DNA of 64,000 nt from Bradyrhizobium sp. (GCF_027307225.1 NZ_DAHUXJ010000154.1:1-64000), one strand, 5' to 3'; numbered from the stretch's first letter, positions 50,710 to 61,053 are shown. The notes: generated from the letters alone by a model not told the origin. Program-made: numbers and translations.

Positions 50710-51798
50710 ATGTCCCACAACACCTTCGGCCATCTGTTCCGCGTGACGACCTTCGGCGAGAGCCATGGGGTTGCGATCGGCTGCGTGGTCGACGGCTGTC
50801 CGCCGCTGCTGCCCTTGACCGCCGAAGATATCCAGCACGATCTCGATCGCCGCCGTCCCGGGCAATCGCGCTTCACCACCCAGCGCCAGGAGCCGGACGC
50901 AGTAAAAATCCTGTCGGGCGTGATGGCGCATCCGGAGACCGGGACGCAGGTCACGACCGGCACGCCGATCGGGCTTCTGATCGAGAATACCGATCAGCGT
51001 TCGAAAGACTATTCCGACATCAAGGACAAGTTTCGTCCAGGTCACGCCGACTTCACCTATGAAGCCAAATATGGCTTGCGCGATTATCGCGGCGGCGGCC
51101 GCTCGTCGGCGCGCGAGACCGCGATGCGGGTCGCGGCCGGCGCCATTGCACGCAAGATCCTGTCCGGCGTCACCGTGCGCGGCGCGCTGGTGCAGATGGG
51201 ACCACACAAGATCGATCGCGGCAAATGGGATTGGGATGAAGTTGCGAAAAATCCGTTCTTCTGTCCCGACAAGGACAAGGCGGCTTTCTTCGAGAATTAT
51301 CTCGACGGCATCCGCAAGAACGGCTCGTCGATCGGCGCGGTGATCGAGGTGCTCGCGGAAGGCGTGCCAGCCGGGTGGGGCGCGCCGATCTATGCCAAGC
51401 TCGATGCAGATCTCGCGGCCGCCATGATGAGCATCAACGCAGTCAAGGGCGTCGAGATCGGCGCCGGCTTTGCCGCGGCCGAACTGTCCGGCGAAGAAAA
51501 CGCCGACGAAATGCGGATGGGCAATCAGGGCGTCAACTTCCTGTCCAATCATGCGGGCGGCATTCTGGGCGGCATCTCCACCGGCCAGCCGGTGGTAGCG
51601 CGCTTTGCAGTGAAACCGACGTCGTCAATCCTGTCGCCGCGCCGCACGGTCGATCGCAAGGGTGGCGAGACGGAAATTCTGACCAAGGGCCGCCACGACC
51701 CCTGCGTCGGCATTCGCGCCGTTCCGGTCGGCGAGGCCATGATGGCCTGCGTGCTCGCGGATCATTTCCTGCGTCACCGCGCCCAGACGGGTCAGTAG
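50710..51798 (+). CDS. aroC: Chorismate synthase
   Basis: A 362-residue enzyme for the last step of the shikimate pathway, EPSP to chorismate, with FMN. Signatures: G-E-S-H-G, R-R-P-G-Q-S (13-54 region), [13 protein letters not shown] and G-I-S-T-G-Q. All usual blocks are present and length is normal. Stand-alone start at ATG 50710 (M-S-H-N-T-F-G). Confidence 0.97.
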   Translation: MSHNTFGHLFRVTTFGESHGVAIGCVVDGCPPLLPLTAEDIQHDLDRRRPGQSRFTTQRQEPDAVKILSGVMAHPETGTQVTTGTPIGLLIENTDQRSKDYSDIKDKFRPGHADFTYEAKYGLRDYRGGGRSSARETAMRVAAGAIARKILSGVTVRGALVQMGPHKIDRGKWDWDEVAKNPFFCPDKDKAAFFENYLDGIRKNGSSIGAVIEVLAEGVPAGWGAPIYAKLDADLAAAMMSINAVKGVEIGAGFAAAELSGEENADEMRMGNQGVNFLSNHAGGILGGISTGQPVVARFAVKPTSSILSPRRTVDRKGGETEILTKGRHDPCVGIRAVPVGEAMMACVLADHFLRHRAQTGQ

Positions 51799-51864
51799 GC
51801 TTTTGCTGGCGGCTGGTTGTTCGCCTCATTGACCTTTTCGCCACTTGCGTCGCACATTGATCCC

Positions 51865-53082
51865 ATGGACGCATCGGAGCTGGATAAACTGGTCGAGTGG
51901 CTGACCGACGGCGCACGATCGGCAAAAACGTCGGCAGCGCTGCTGGAGCAGACCTGCGAGCGGCTGGTTGCGGCCGGCGTGCCGCTTTACCGGGTCGGCG
52001 CATTTGTCACGACGCCGCATCCCGACCTGTTTGGCCGCGCCTTCATCTGGCGCCGTGGCAGCGAAGTCGTGGTCAACACCGCCAACTTCGATCTGCCGTC
52101 GTCGCCCCAGTTCACGCAAAGCCCGCTGATCCTCGTCTACCGGAGCCTGAAGGCGGCCCGCTTTCGGATGGACGATCCCGAAATCCGGCGATTTCCCCTG
52201 TTCGACGATCTACGCAAGGAGGGCGTGACCGATTACATCGCGCTGCCGATGTTGTTCACGGACGATTCGGTTCACGTCGCAAGCTGGACCACGAAAGAGC
52301 CTACCGGGTTCGGCGAAGAGCACTTGATCGCTTTGCGGAGGATCATTGGTCCGTTTGCGCGGCTCGGTGAAATTTTCGCGCAGCGTCGCATCGCCAGCAC
52401 GCTGCTTGATACGTATGTGGGCAACAGCGCAGGCGAGAGGATTCTTGCAGGGCAAATTCGTCGTGGCCACACAGAAGCCATGCAGACGGTGATCTGGCTA
52501 TCGGATCTGCGCGGCTTCACGGCGCTTTCGGACCGCCTCCCGGCCGAGACCGTCGTCGAGATTCTCAATCGGTATTTCGATTGCCAGGTCGCTTCGATCA
52601 AATCCCGTGGCGGCGAGATACTGAAATACATGGGCGACGGACTGCTCGCCGTTTTCCCGGTCGATCAGCACGCCGACGACGTCGGGAAGGTCTGTTCCGG
52701 CGTTCTGGACGCCGCTCGTGAGGCGCGCGCCAATGTCGAAGCCATGCAATTTCCGATCGGTGAGACCGTCGAACGCTTTCGCTTCGGCGTCGCCTTGCAT
52801 GTCGGAAGAGTGCTCTACGGCAATATCGGTGGCGGCAATCGGCTCGATTTCACCTGCATTGGCCCTGCGGTCAATCTCGCAGCCCGACTGGAAAAGATCG
52901 CCAGCCGTCTGCATCGCACCGTGATTGCCTCACACGCCTTCGTCGAGGCTTGCGCGAATAGCTGGCAGGATAGCTGGCAAGACCTTGGCGAATTTCCGAT
53001 TGCCGGTTTTACGATAGCCTCACGTGTTTACGGCTTGCGAGACGAGGCAGGAACGCAAGCCTCCCAACCGGCCGTTCAATGA
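51865..53082 (+). CDS. Adenylate/guanylate cyclase, class III (copy 1)
   Basis: A 405-residue cyclase. The N-terminal 190 residues are a sensory-type domain shared with copy 2. The catalytic domain (about 205-390) has D-L-R-G-F-T (metal Asp), G-G-E-I-L-K-Y-M-G-D-G (second Asp), and L-D-F-T-C-I-G-P-A-V-N-L-A-A-R-L-E with the transition-state Asn/Arg. Nucleotide specificity is probably ATP but not proven. An in-frame duplication S-W-Q-D-S-W-Q-D occurs near the C-terminus. ATG 51865 is preferred to 51817. Copy 2 starts 17 bp after it. Confidence 0.9.
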   Translation: MDASELDKLVEWLTDGARSAKTSAALLEQTCERLVAAGVPLYRVGAFVTTPHPDLFGRAFIWRRGSEVVVNTANFDLPSSPQFTQSPLILVYRSLKAARFRMDDPEIRRFPLFDDLRKEGVTDYIALPMLFTDDSVHVASWTTKEPTGFGEEHLIALRRIIGPFARLGEIFAQRRIASTLLDTYVGNSAGERILAGQIRRGHTEAMQTVIWLSDLRGFTALSDRLPAETVVEILNRYFDCQVASIKSRGGEILKYMGDGLLAVFPVDQHADDVGKVCSGVLDAAREARANVEAMQFPIGETVERFRFGVALHVGRVLYGNIGGGNRLDFTCIGPAVNLAARLEKIASRLHRTVIASHAFVEACANSWQDSWQDLGEFPIAGFTIASRVYGLRDEAGTQASQPAVQ

Positions 53083-53099
53083 CCAATAACGGATAGCTT

Positions 53100-54299
53100 A
53101 TGGACGCACTCGCCCTGCAGAAGCTGACCGAATGGCTTGTCGACGGTGCGAGGTCTGCTCCGAACCCGCCGCAGATGATGACGGAAACCTGCGAGCGGAT
53201 GGTGGCGGCCGGGCTGCCGCTGTGGCGGGTCGGCGTTTTCGTCCGAACGCTGCACCCGGATGTGATCGGCCGCAACTTCGTCTGGCGGCCGGGGACCGAA
53301 GTCGTCGCCGGCACGGCGAATTACGACGTGCTGGATTCTCCGGAGTTCCTTCGCAGTCCACTTGCAATCGTCTTCAACGAGCGGCGCGAGGTCAGGGCGC
53401 GCATGGACGGGCCGGACGCCAGGCGTTTCCCGTTGTTCGATGACCTCCGCGCCGAAGGCGCCAGCGATTATATCGCGTTGCCGTTACTCCAGGTTGACGG
53501 TACGGCGCACGCATCAAGTTGGACGACGAAGCAGCCGGGCGGCTTCACCGAGGCTCAGCTCGCAGCGATCCGCGGATTGATCCCGCCGCTGGCCCGCCTC
53601 ATCGAAGTCACGCGGTGGCGTTTCACGTCCTCGATCCTGCTCGATACCTATGTTGGAAACCGCGCCGGTGGACGCATTCTCGGCGGGCAGATCCGGCGTG
53701 GCCATGCCGAGACGATGGACGCGGCGATCTGGCTATCGGATCTGCGTGGCTTTACCGCGCTGTCGGATCGACTGCCGCCCGAAACCGTGATCGACATTCT
53801 CAACCAGTATTTCGACTGCCAGGTTTCGGCGATCTCAACCCACGGCGGCGAAGTCCTGAAGTTCATGGGCGACGGGCTGCTCGCCGTCTTTCCGATCGAT
53901 GAATATGTCGGCGATGTCGGCAAGGCCTGCGCCCAAGTCCTCGACGCGGCCTGCGAGGCGCGCGCCAATGTCGAAGCCATGCAATTTCCGATCGGCGAGA
54001 CCATCGAACGCTTTCGGTTCGGCGTCGCCTTGCACGTCGGAAGGGTGCTTTACGGCAATATCGGCGGTGGCAACCGCCTCGATTTCACCTGCATCGGACC
54101 TGCGGTCAATCTCGCGGCAAGACTGGAAAAGATGGCAGGCCGCCTGCATCGAACGGTACTCGCATCGTCGGCTTTCGCGGCGGCCTGTCCGGACCGCTGG
54201 CAGGATCTTGGCGAATATCCGGTAGCCGGCCTTTCGCAAGCGGCGAGAGTTTATGGCCTCACGGATGAGGCAGCCGCTGCCTTGGCTGCGGATGTATGA
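53100..54299 (+). CDS. Adenylate/guanylate cyclase, class III (copy 2)
   Basis: A 399-residue tandem paralogue. The order of domains is the same and the catalytic half is strongly conserved (D-L-R-G-F-T, F-M-G-D-G, L-D-F-T-C-I-G-P-A-V-N-L-A-A-R), whereas the N-terminal half has diverged more. It lacks the S-W-Q-D duplication. Likely co-transcribed with copy 1. The pair may form homo- or heterodimers with different inputs. That is inference. Confidence 0.9.
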   Translation: MDALALQKLTEWLVDGARSAPNPPQMMTETCERMVAAGLPLWRVGVFVRTLHPDVIGRNFVWRPGTEVVAGTANYDVLDSPEFLRSPLAIVFNERREVRARMDGPDARRFPLFDDLRAEGASDYIALPLLQVDGTAHASSWTTKQPGGFTEAQLAAIRGLIPPLARLIEVTRWRFTSSILLDTYVGNRAGGRILGGQIRRGHAETMDAAIWLSDLRGFTALSDRLPPETVIDILNQYFDCQVSAISTHGGEVLKFMGDGLLAVFPIDEYVGDVGKACAQVLDAACEARANVEAMQFPIGETIERFRFGVALHVGRVLYGNIGGGNRLDFTCIGPAVNLAARLEKMAGRLHRTVLASSAFAAACPDRWQDLGEYPVAGLSQAARVYGLTDEAAAALAADV

Positions 54300-54332
54300 T
54301 GGGTTGAGGTCCCAGGTCGGGGCTGCGAACCG

Positions 54333-54638
54333 CTATTCCTCCGGCTCGGTCGTGAACATCAGCGGGTAGCCCTTGGCGCGGCCGGCATCGGTGGCGCGGG
54401 TGGCCTTGGTTTCGGCAACATCCTTGGCGAAGACGGCCACGACGCAGGCGCCACGCTGATGCGCCGTGATCATCACCTTGTGTGCCTGATCCTCGGTCAT
54501 CCGGAACTCCGCTTTGAGAATCGTGACGACAAATTCGCGCGGCGTGTAATCGTCATTGAGCAGAATGACTTTGTGCAGCCGCGGCCGCTCGACCTTGGTT
54601 TTGACCTTCGTCCGGGGTTTGGTATCGGTATCGGCCAT
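54333..54638 (-). CDS. clpS: ATP-dependent Clp protease adaptor ClpS
   Basis: A 101-residue adaptor that delivers N-degron proteins to ClpAP. Recognised by L-N-D-D-Y-T-P-R-E-F-V at the pocket, V-M-I-T-A-H-Q-R-G-A-C and the C-terminal G-Y-P-L-M-F-T-T-E-P-E-E. Convergent with the cyclase genes. clpA is not downstream within the window; alphaproteobacterial clpS is often next to clpA, but here the neighbouring position (upstream or downstream) is occupied by other genes. Confidence 0.94.
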   Translation of the reverse strand: MADTDTKPRTKVKTKVERPRLHKVILLNDDYTPREFVVTILKAEFRMTEDQAHKVMITAHQRGACVVAVFAKDVAETKATRATDAGRAKGYPLMFTTEPEE

Positions 54639-54972
54639 TCGCTTCCCACACCTTCGATAAGTCGCCGTCGAGGCGTCAGCCTATCAAAATAGGCTCCGTC
54701 TGTTGACCGGCAACCCCATTAATCGGGAATGCCATCATTGCATAGTAGCGGAACGCCATCGTGGCTTGAGCGTGTGACCGTCGCAGCCGATCCCGCGGGG
54801 TGACAGCGCGAACAATTTCCGGCACGCAGCGGTGCGCCTGAAAAGCCAGTCTCCCCGATTCTCCGCGAGGCCGGCGATACGAACGGCAGCAGTCTGTGCC
54901 GCTAACCTGAATGTGAATGCTGGAGGCTGTTCCGCCTTTCCGCGGGCCACTTTGCATGTCAACATAGCGCTA
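54639..54972. other. Intergenic segment before the nested repeat
   Basis: No convincing gene. Several short frames on both strands lack starts with ribosome sites. It contains the clpS upstream region. Confidence 0.4.
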
Positions 54973-55303
54973 GTGTCCCGTTTCCGCAGTTCGTCCGGCC
55001 TTGCAGCACCTTCTGAAACGAGCTTCGGAAAACATCGGGGGCCTAGAGCTCCGATTCCGAGGTTCGCAAGCTATCGCGGTAACCTCTGATGCGAACTTCG
55101 GAATCAAAGGAGCTCCAGCAACTTATTGATTTGAGTAGCGGCTTTGAATTTGAAGTTCCTATAACGAACTCGCGGCGAAACTGATAGGAATTTCAAATTC
55201 GCCGCACTCGCACAGAATAGGTTTCGAGTGCCGCTTTCGATTTGAAATTCCTTTGCGAACCAGCAGTAACCCGTGGAGGAATTTCGGATCGGCGGCACTT
55301 GCC
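54973..55303. repeat. Class A repeat array, copy 4 (four hairpins)
   Basis: Four palindromes in series: a degenerate first hairpin (54973-about 55041, GTCCCGTTTCCG), then GAGCTCCGATTCCGAGGTTCGC with its partner (about 55046-55115), then GCGGCTTTGAATTTGAAG with ...TTCAAATTCGCCGC (55138-55204), then AGTGCCGCTTTCGATTTGAA with ...GATCGGCGGCACTT (about 55228-55303). It looks like a class A element with a second divergent element inserted in it or tandemly duplicated. It ends 17 bp before the VWA gene start. Confidence 0.75.
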
Positions 55304-55319
55304 GACGGGAGGGCCGCAA

Positions 55320-56168
55320 ATGCGCTGGTATGCCTCGATCGGAGCGGTGTTGGTCGCGGGTGTGCTCACCGCAAGCGACGTCACTGGAGTGGCCGCGCCG
55401 GATCCGCGCCATCGACCCGCGATGCAAGCGGCAGACAAGGCCGCCGGCAAGGTCGACGTCGAGCTCATCCTCGCCGTCGACGTCTCCTATTCCATGGATA
55501 TGGACGAGCTCGCGGTGCAGCGCGAAGGCTATGCACAGGCCCTTGTCTCGAGGGAATTCTTGCAGGCGTTGAAGGCGCTCCCCAGCGGCAAGGTCGCGGT
55601 GACCTATTTTGAATGGGCGGCGTCGAACGACCAGAAGATCATCATTCCCTGGCGCGTCATCGACGGTCCGGAGACCGCAGATGCGGTAGCCGCCGAAATC
55701 ATGAATGCGCCGATTCGCCGCGCCTCGCGCACTTCGATTTCCGGCGCGATCTATTTTGCGATGCCGCTATTCGAGACCAGCCCCTATCCGGGATTGCGTC
55801 GCGTGATCGATATCTCCGGCGACGGCGCCAACAACAATGGCGCGCCGGTCACGCCGGCGCGCGATGAGGCAATCTCCAAGGGGATCGTCATCAACGGCCT
55901 TCCGATCATGGTGAAGGATCCGTCCTACTCGACCATGGATATCGAAAATCTCGATTGGTATTACGAAGATTGCGTGATCGGTGGCCCTGGGTCTTTCGTG
56001 GTGGCGATCAAGGACCGCGACAAGTTCAAGGAAGCTATTCGAAGCAAGCTCCTGCAAGAGGTTGCCGGCCGCACGACGGAACGTCCTTTGGTGCCGGTCG
56101 CGGAAAAGGAGCCGCGCGTGCCGTGCCTGATCGGGGAGAAGATGTGGCAGGACAGGTGGGGACGTTAG
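55320..56168 (+). CDS. Exported VWA-like protein (DUF1194)
   Basis: A 282-residue protein with a signal peptide (residues 1-26) and a von Willebrand A-like fold: L-A-V-D-V-S-Y-S-M (MIDAS D-x-S-x-S), T-S-I-S-G-A-I and I-S-G-D-G-A-N-N. This is the DUF1194 family, periplasmic, thought to bind a divalent metal and protein partners. ATG 55320 has GGGAGGG upstream. The nested class A repeat occupies its upstream region. Confidence 0.85.
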   Translation: MRWYASIGAVLVAGVLTASDVTGVAAPDPRHRPAMQAADKAAGKVDVELILAVDVSYSMDMDELAVQREGYAQALVSREFLQALKALPSGKVAVTYFEWAASNDQKIIIPWRVIDGPETADAVAAEIMNAPIRRASRTSISGAIYFAMPLFETSPYPGLRRVIDISGDGANNNGAPVTPARDEAISKGIVINGLPIMVKDPSYSTMDIENLDWYYEDCVIGGPGSFVVAIKDRDKFKEAIRSKLLQEVAGRTTERPLVPVAEKEPRVPCLIGEKMWQDRWGR

Positions 56169-56195
56169 GCGGAAAGTGTCAGTCTCGCCTCTGCA

Positions 56196-57437
56196 TCACC
56201 GCGCAAACCTTGCGACGAGCTCGACATGCGGCGTGTGGCGGAATTGATCGACCGGCGTCACGCCCTCGATCCTGTAACCGCCGTCGATCAGGATGCGCGC
56301 ATCGCGGGCAAAGGTCGCGGCGCTGCAGGACACGGCGATCACGAGGGGCACCTTGCTTGCCGCCAGCCGTTCGGCCTGGGCCTGTGCACCCTGCCGCGGC
56401 GGGTCGAACACGGCGGCATCGAACTCGCGCAGCTCTTCTGCCACCAGCGGGCGGCGAAACAGGTCCCGGGCCTCCGCCTTGATTGGCTTCAATCCCGGCG
56501 TCGAGGCGGCCGCCTTCTGCAGGCTGGCGATCGCACCCGCATCGCTGTCGACGGCTGTGATCCGCGATTTTTCCGCGAGGCGGAGCGCGAACGGACCGAC
56601 GCCACAGAACAGATCGGCAATATGTTTGGCGCGTCCGCTATGCTTTGTGACCAGTGCGGCCAGCGTCTCTTCGCCGGCGAAGGTAGCCTGAAGGAAAGAG
56701 CCGGGCGGCAATATCACCCGTGCCTTGCCCATCGTCACGCCAGGCGTCTCGCGCATCAGCACCAGTTCGCCATGCCGTGACAGCCGGGCGAGACGGCGTT
56801 TCGCTGCGATCTGCGATAGTGCCGCGATGGCGGCGGCCAACAGTGGGCCGGAGCCTCTGACGTCAACATCGAGCCCGCCATCGGTCGCCGTGATCTGGAT
56901 GTCGAGCGGCTTGCCGATCCCGATCAGGGGTTCGGCCAGCGCCCAGGCGGCCTCAATTGCGCCGTCCAGGCCGGGATCGAGAACCGGGCAGCGATCGATC
57001 GGCACGACATCGTGCGACTGTGCTGCGGCGAAGCCGACCTTGAGCACGCCTTGCGAGCTTTTGCGTCCGTGCAGGGTCAAGCGCCGGCGGCCGCTGCCAT
57101 GGGCCTCGAGCAGGGGAAAGACCTCGCAGGCAATCTTTGCCTGCGCCAGCGTTGCGATCACGAGGTTGCGCTTCCAGTCGCGGTAGCGTTCCGCGTCCCA
57201 ATGCTGGATCGCACAGCCGCCGCAGGTGCCGAAATGCTGGCAGAATGGTTCGACGCGTTGCGGACTTGCGCGTTCGACCCGTACCAGTTGCCGCCGGTCC
57301 GGATGATGGCCCGGCACGGGCGCGACGTCGACGGTCTCGCCAGCGAGCGCACCGGGAACAAAGACGCTTCGTCCGTCGACCAGCGCAACGCCGTCGCCGA
57401 GATGGCCGACATGGTCGATGACGAGCTGCTCAACCAC
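56196..57437 (-). CDS. RNA (uracil-C5)-methyltransferase family protein
   Basis: A 413-residue TrmA/RumA-type enzyme: N-terminal iron-sulphur Cys cluster ([10 protein letters not shown]), central OB-like part, then class I motif [15 protein letters not shown] and the catalytic Cys in [11 protein letters not shown]. It methylates C5 of a uridine in rRNA or tRNA; RlmD-like 23S rRNA is likely but not certain. GTG 57437 overlaps the end of tlyA by 8 nt, indicating translational coupling. A 135-nt longer frame is antisense to tlyA. Confidence 0.85.
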   Translation of the reverse strand: MVEQLVIDHVGHLGDGVALVDGRSVFVPGALAGETVDVAPVPGHHPDRRQLVRVERASPQRVEPFCQHFGTCGGCAIQHWDAERYRDWKRNLVIATLAQAKIACEVFPLLEAHGSGRRRLTLHGRKSSQGVLKVGFAAAQSHDVVPIDRCPVLDPGLDGAIEAAWALAEPLIGIGKPLDIQITATDGGLDVDVRGSGPLLAAAIAALSQIAAKRRLARLSRHGELVLMRETPGVTMGKARVILPPGSFLQATFAGEETLAALVTKHSGRAKHIADLFCGVGPFALRLAEKSRITAVDSDAGAIASLQKAAASTPGLKPIKAEARDLFRRPLVAEELREFDAAVFDPPRQGAQAQAERLAASKVPLVIAVSCSAATFARDARILIDGGYRIEGVTPVDQFRHTPHVELVARFAR

Positions 57438-58164
57438 GGCGCGCGCCGATGAAGAATTCGACGTTGCCGTCGCCCCCGGTGATCGGGGAGGGGAATACCT
57501 GGATATCCGTGCATCCGAGCGACGACGCGAAGGCGGAGATTTCGTCGCAGATCTGCTGATGCACGGCGGCATCGCGGATGATGCCGCGTTTCGAATGCTT
57601 TCGGGCGGCTTCGAACTGCGGCTTGATCAATGCCAGCAGATGCATCGGCGCCGCCGCCAGCGAAAGCGCAGCCGGCAGCACCATTTTCAGCGAGATGAAG
57701 CTGACGTCGATGACCACGACGTCCGGCCGGGCGGGCAGCCGTTTGCCTTCGAAGCTGCGGATGTCCGTCCCTTCCATGGAAACGATTTTGGGATGATCGC
57801 GCAGGGACGGGTGCAACTGGCTACGCCCGACGTCGATCGAGAAGACCACGCTGGCGCCGTTGGCGAGCAAGACTTCGGTGAAACCGCCGGTCGAGGCGCC
57901 GACGTCGAGACAGACGTGATCCTCGATTTCGATCGGATATCGCTCCAGCGCGCCTGAAAGCTTGACACCGCCGCGCGAGACAAAGGGATGGGCGGGCTGG
58001 GCCTGCAATTCGGCATCAGCCACGACGGTCTCGGATGCCTTGAGGACCTGTTTGTCATTCGCTGAAACCAGGCCGGCCTCGATCGCGGCGCGGGCGCGAG
58101 CCCGGCTTTCGAACAGTCCGCGTTCGACCAGCAGGAGATCGATGCGTTTGCGGGGCGAGGGCAT
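57430..58164 (-). CDS. tlyA: TlyA family rRNA 2'-O-methyltransferase/hemolysin-like
   Basis: A 244-residue protein with an N-terminal S4 RNA-binding domain ([18 protein letters not shown]) and an FtsJ-like methyltransferase domain ([26 protein letters not shown]). TlyA proteins 2'-O-methylate 16S/23S rRNA. ATG 58164 with AGGTGAG upstream. Part of the run dxs-(remnant)-tlyA-rumA on the minus strand. Confidence 0.93.
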   Translation of the reverse strand: MPSPRKRIDLLLVERGLFESRARARAAIEAGLVSANDKQVLKASETVVADAELQAQPAHPFVSRGGVKLSGALERYPIEIEDHVCLDVGASTGGFTEVLLANGASVVFSIDVGRSQLHPSLRDHPKIVSMEGTDIRSFEGKRLPARPDVVVIDVSFISLKMVLPAALSLAAAPMHLLALIKPQFEAARKHSKRGIIRDAAVHQQICDEISAFASSLGCTDIQVFPSPITGGDGNVEFFIGARRG

Positions 58165-58181
58165 TTTCTCACCTGGACAAT

Positions 58182-58364
58182 TTAGGCTCGACCGGCGCGA
58201 AGCCGTTCGGCTGCGAAGCGGACGCATGTCTCGAACGCGGTCAGGTCGTGCCAGATGTCGTCGGGACGTGCCTTCGGTGCGACCAGTGCGCAGCCATAGC
58301 GATCGAGCGCGTGGATGGCATCCGGCAGGAACACGTCGGGTCCTGCCAGATAGACCTTCGTCAT
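58182..58364 (-). pseudogene. Nucleoside 2-deoxyribosyltransferase remnant
   Basis: A 60-codon frame starts M-T-K-V-Y-L-A-G-P-D-V-F-L-P-D-A, the exact opening of nucleoside 2-deoxyribosyltransferases, but the next 44 residues do not match that family, which is normally about 150 residues. The most economical reading is a deletion that removed the middle of the gene. It starts 11 bp after the dxs stop and may still be translated into a short peptide. Confidence 0.55.
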
Positions 58365-58374
58365 TTAAAGGTGC

Positions 58375-60300
58375 TCAGGCGAGCTTTACCGTCTCGGTCT
58401 TGACGTCCTTGCCAAGCGCCTCGAACACCTTGGCGACGATGCCCTTGGCGTCGAGTCCGGCGCGGCCATACATCGCGCCCGGCGTGTCGTGATCGAGGAA
58501 CTCGTCGGGCAGCACCATCGTGCGCACCCGCACGCCGCCGTCCAGCGCGCCACTGTCCGACAGGAACTGCATCACATGCGAGCCGAAGCCGCCAACCGAG
58601 CCTTCCTCGATCGTGATCAGGATCTCGTGGTCGCGCACGAGTTTCAGGATCAACTCCTCGTCGAGCGGCTTCATGAAGCGCGCGTCGGCAATGGTGGTCG
58701 ACAGCCCGTGAGCGGCGAGTTCTTCGGCCGCCTTCTCGCATTCGCCAAGACGCGTGCCGAACGACAACAGCGCAACCTTGCTGCCCTGGCGGACGATGCG
58801 GCCCTTGCCGATCTCCAGGGGAATGCCGACATCGGGCATATCCACGCCGCGGCCTTCGCCGCGCGGATAACGCACCGCGCTCGGACGGTCGTCGATCGCC
58901 ACCTGCGTGGCCACCATGTGGACGAGCTCGGCTTCGTCGGAGGCCGCCATGATCACGAAATTCGGCAGACAGCCGAGATAGGCGTTGTCGAACGACCCGG
59001 CATGAGTGGCGCCGTCGGCGCCGACGAGCCCGGCCCGGTCGATCGCGAAACGCACCGGCAGGCTCTGGATCGCGACGTCATGCACGATCTGGTCGTAGCC
59101 GCGCTGCAGGAAGGTCGAATAGATCGCGCAGAACGGCTTGTAGCCTTCCGAGGCAAGGCCGGCGGCGAAGGTCACCGCGTGTTGTTCGGCGATGCCGACG
59201 TCAAAAGTTCTGTTGGGGAAGGCCTTGGCGAAAATGTCGATCCCGGTGCCCGACGGCATCGCGGCGGTGATGCCGACGACCTTCTCATCCTTCTGCGCCT
59301 CCTTGACGAGGCTCTGGCCGAACACGTTCTGATAGGCTGGTGCATTGGGCTTGGCTTTGGCCTGCGCACCGGTGGCGACGTCGAATTTGACGACGGCGTG
59401 ATACTTGTCGGCGGAAGCCTCCGCGGGCGCGTAGCCCTTGCCCTTCTGCGTGACGACGTGGACGAGGATCGGTCCTTCCTCCATGTCGCGGACATTGCGC
59501 AGCACCGGCAACAGGTGATCGAGGTTATGGCCGTCGATCGGACCGACGTAGTAGAACCCGAGTTCCTCGAACAGCGTGCCGCCGTCCATCATGAAGCCGC
59601 GGGAATATTCCTCGACGCGATTGGCGCGGTTGGCGATGATCTTGGGCAGCCGCTTGTTGATCTGCTTGGCGGCCTCGCGCAGCGTGCGATAGGTCTTGCC
59701 GGAATAAAGCCTGGACAGATAGGCCGACATCGCGCCGACCGGCGGGGCAATCGACATGTCATTGTCGTTGAGTATGACGATCAGGCGCGAATTCATCGCG
59801 CCGGCGTTGTTCATGGCTTCATAGGCCATGCCCGCCGACATCGCGCCGTCGCCGATCACGGCGATGACATTGTTCTTGCCGCCCGAAAGGTCGCGCGCAA
59901 CGGCCATGCCGAGACCTGCGGAGATCGAAGTAGAGGAATGCGCGGCGCCGAACGGATCGTAGTCGCTCTCGGTGCGTTTGGTGAAGCCCGAGAGCCCGCC
60001 GCCGGTGCGCAAGGTGCGGATCCGGTCGCGGCGGCCGGTGAGAATCTTGTGCGGATAGGCCTGATGGCCGACGTCCCAGATCAGACGGTCGCGCGGTGTG
60101 TCGAAGGTGTAGTGGATCGCGGTGGTCAGTTCGACCACCCCGAGGCCGGCGCCGAAATGACCGCCGGTCACGGAAACCGCATCGATGGTTTCCTGACGCA
60201 GCTCGTCAGCGACTTGCCGGAGTTGCTCCACCTTGAGCCGGCGCAAATCGTCCGGGGTGCGGATCGTGTCGAGAAGCGGCGTCTTACTAAATGCGGTCAC
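58375..60300 (-). CDS. dxs: 1-deoxy-D-xylulose-5-phosphate synthase
   Basis: A 641-residue thiamine-diphosphate enzyme, first step of the MEP isoprenoid pathway (pyruvate plus glyceraldehyde 3-phosphate). Motifs: [19 protein letters not shown] (ThDP/Mg), [15 protein letters not shown] and R-Y-P-R-G-E. GTG 60300 is used since the family begins shortly before T-P-L-L-D-T-I. Downstream on the same strand come tlyA and the rRNA methyltransferase, upstream xseB. Confidence 0.96.
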   Translation of the reverse strand: MTAFSKTPLLDTIRTPDDLRRLKVEQLRQVADELRQETIDAVSVTGGHFGAGLGVVELTTAIHYTFDTPRDRLIWDVGHQAYPHKILTGRRDRIRTLRTGGGLSGFTKRTESDYDPFGAAHSSTSISAGLGMAVARDLSGGKNNVIAVIGDGAMSAGMAYEAMNNAGAMNSRLIVILNDNDMSIAPPVGAMSAYLSRLYSGKTYRTLREAAKQINKRLPKIIANRANRVEEYSRGFMMDGGTLFEELGFYYVGPIDGHNLDHLLPVLRNVRDMEEGPILVHVVTQKGKGYAPAEASADKYHAVVKFDVATGAQAKAKPNAPAYQNVFGQSLVKEAQKDEKVVGITAAMPSGTGIDIFAKAFPNRTFDVGIAEQHAVTFAAGLASEGYKPFCAIYSTFLQRGYDQIVHDVAIQSLPVRFAIDRAGLVGADGATHAGSFDNAYLGCLPNFVIMAASDEAELVHMVATQVAIDDRPSAVRYPRGEGRGVDMPDVGIPLEIGKGRIVRQGSKVALLSFGTRLGECEKAAEELAAHGLSTTIADARFMKPLDEELILKLVRDHEILITIEEGSVGGFGSHVMQFLSDSGALDGGVRVRTMVLPDEFLDHDTPGAMYGRAGLDAKGIVAKVFEALGKDVKTETVKLA

Positions 60301-60782
60301 AGCGCTATTCCAATTTTGTAAAGTCGGGATCAACGGCCCGACGAGAAATGGGTTGCGCAAGAACTATGCGCAAGCGACCCAGACCCGGATGCAACGCGGC
60401 AGACCCAAGGCCTGATCCATAGTCTTAGGTATGCTCCGGGTCGTTCGATGTGATTTGCATCACCCTGGACGGTCCCACCCATCGATCACTTTATCGAGCT
60501 ATTTGAAGCACTTGACGTTCTACGAACGTGCCCAGCGAGTGCTTTCCTCGGCCCATAGAGCCCGAACCTTTACACTAAAGTGTCGCTCAAAGCCAACCGC
60601 TTGGGGAACAGTCGGGAACCGGGAGCCGGCGTTGGAACCTGCCAGTTTGGTCTTTGAAGCGGCTTTCGGCGTCCAAATCAGCCGAATTTCGGGCCAATTC
60701 GGGAAAATGCCCCACGCTGCTTAACCATTTCAGCAAAGCCCCAATGCAATTGGGGCGCGGGCAACCAGTCGGCTGGTTACCG
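60301..60782. other. Intergenic region between xseB and dxs
   Basis: About 480 bp with no gene recognised. It should contain the dxs promoter. A plus-strand frame (60431-60724) has no ribosome site and no family resemblance. No repeat of classes A-C is present. Confidence 0.45.
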
Positions 60783-61034
60783 TTATTGGACGTCGAGCGG
60801 TTCCGTGCCCGTCGGCTGGCCGCTTGAGTCGGTCGTGATCTTGTCGACCCGCGCTTCCGCCTGGCGCAGCAATTCCTCGCAGCGGCGCTTCAACGCTTCG
60901 CCGCGCTCGTAGATGGCAACCGATTCTTCCAACGGTACCTTGCCGTCCTCGAGCCGCTTGACGATGGATTCGAGTTCCTCCATCGCCCGCTCAAAGCTCA
61001 ATTTCTTGACGTCCGCCTGGGCGTTTTCAGCCAT
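60783..61034 (-). CDS. xseB: Exodeoxyribonuclease VII small subunit
   Basis: An 83-residue protein: F-E-R-A-M-E-E-L-E-S-I-V-K-R-L-E and I-Y-E-R-G-E-A-L-K-R-R-C-E are the family core. With XseA it degrades single-stranded DNA into oligonucleotides. Length typical. The class B repeat occupies the region just upstream of its start. Confidence 0.95.
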   Translation of the reverse strand: MAENAQADVKKLSFERAMEELESIVKRLEDGKVPLEESVAIYERGEALKRRCEELLRQAEARVDKITTDSSGQPTGTEPLDVQ

Positions 61035-61053
61035 ATCGATTTTCCCGGATGCG

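Noticed and set aside
49953-50963. Minus-strand 336-codon ORF
   Set aside because: Antisense to the phosphatase and aroC starts, and translates the class A repeat.
58489-60321. Plus-strand 610-codon ORF
   Set aside because: It is antisense to dxs and follows from high GC with few stops; no family resemblance.
60431-60724. Plus-strand 97-codon ORF between xseB and dxs
   Set aside because: No ribosome site and composition unlike neighbouring proteins; probably the dxs upstream region.
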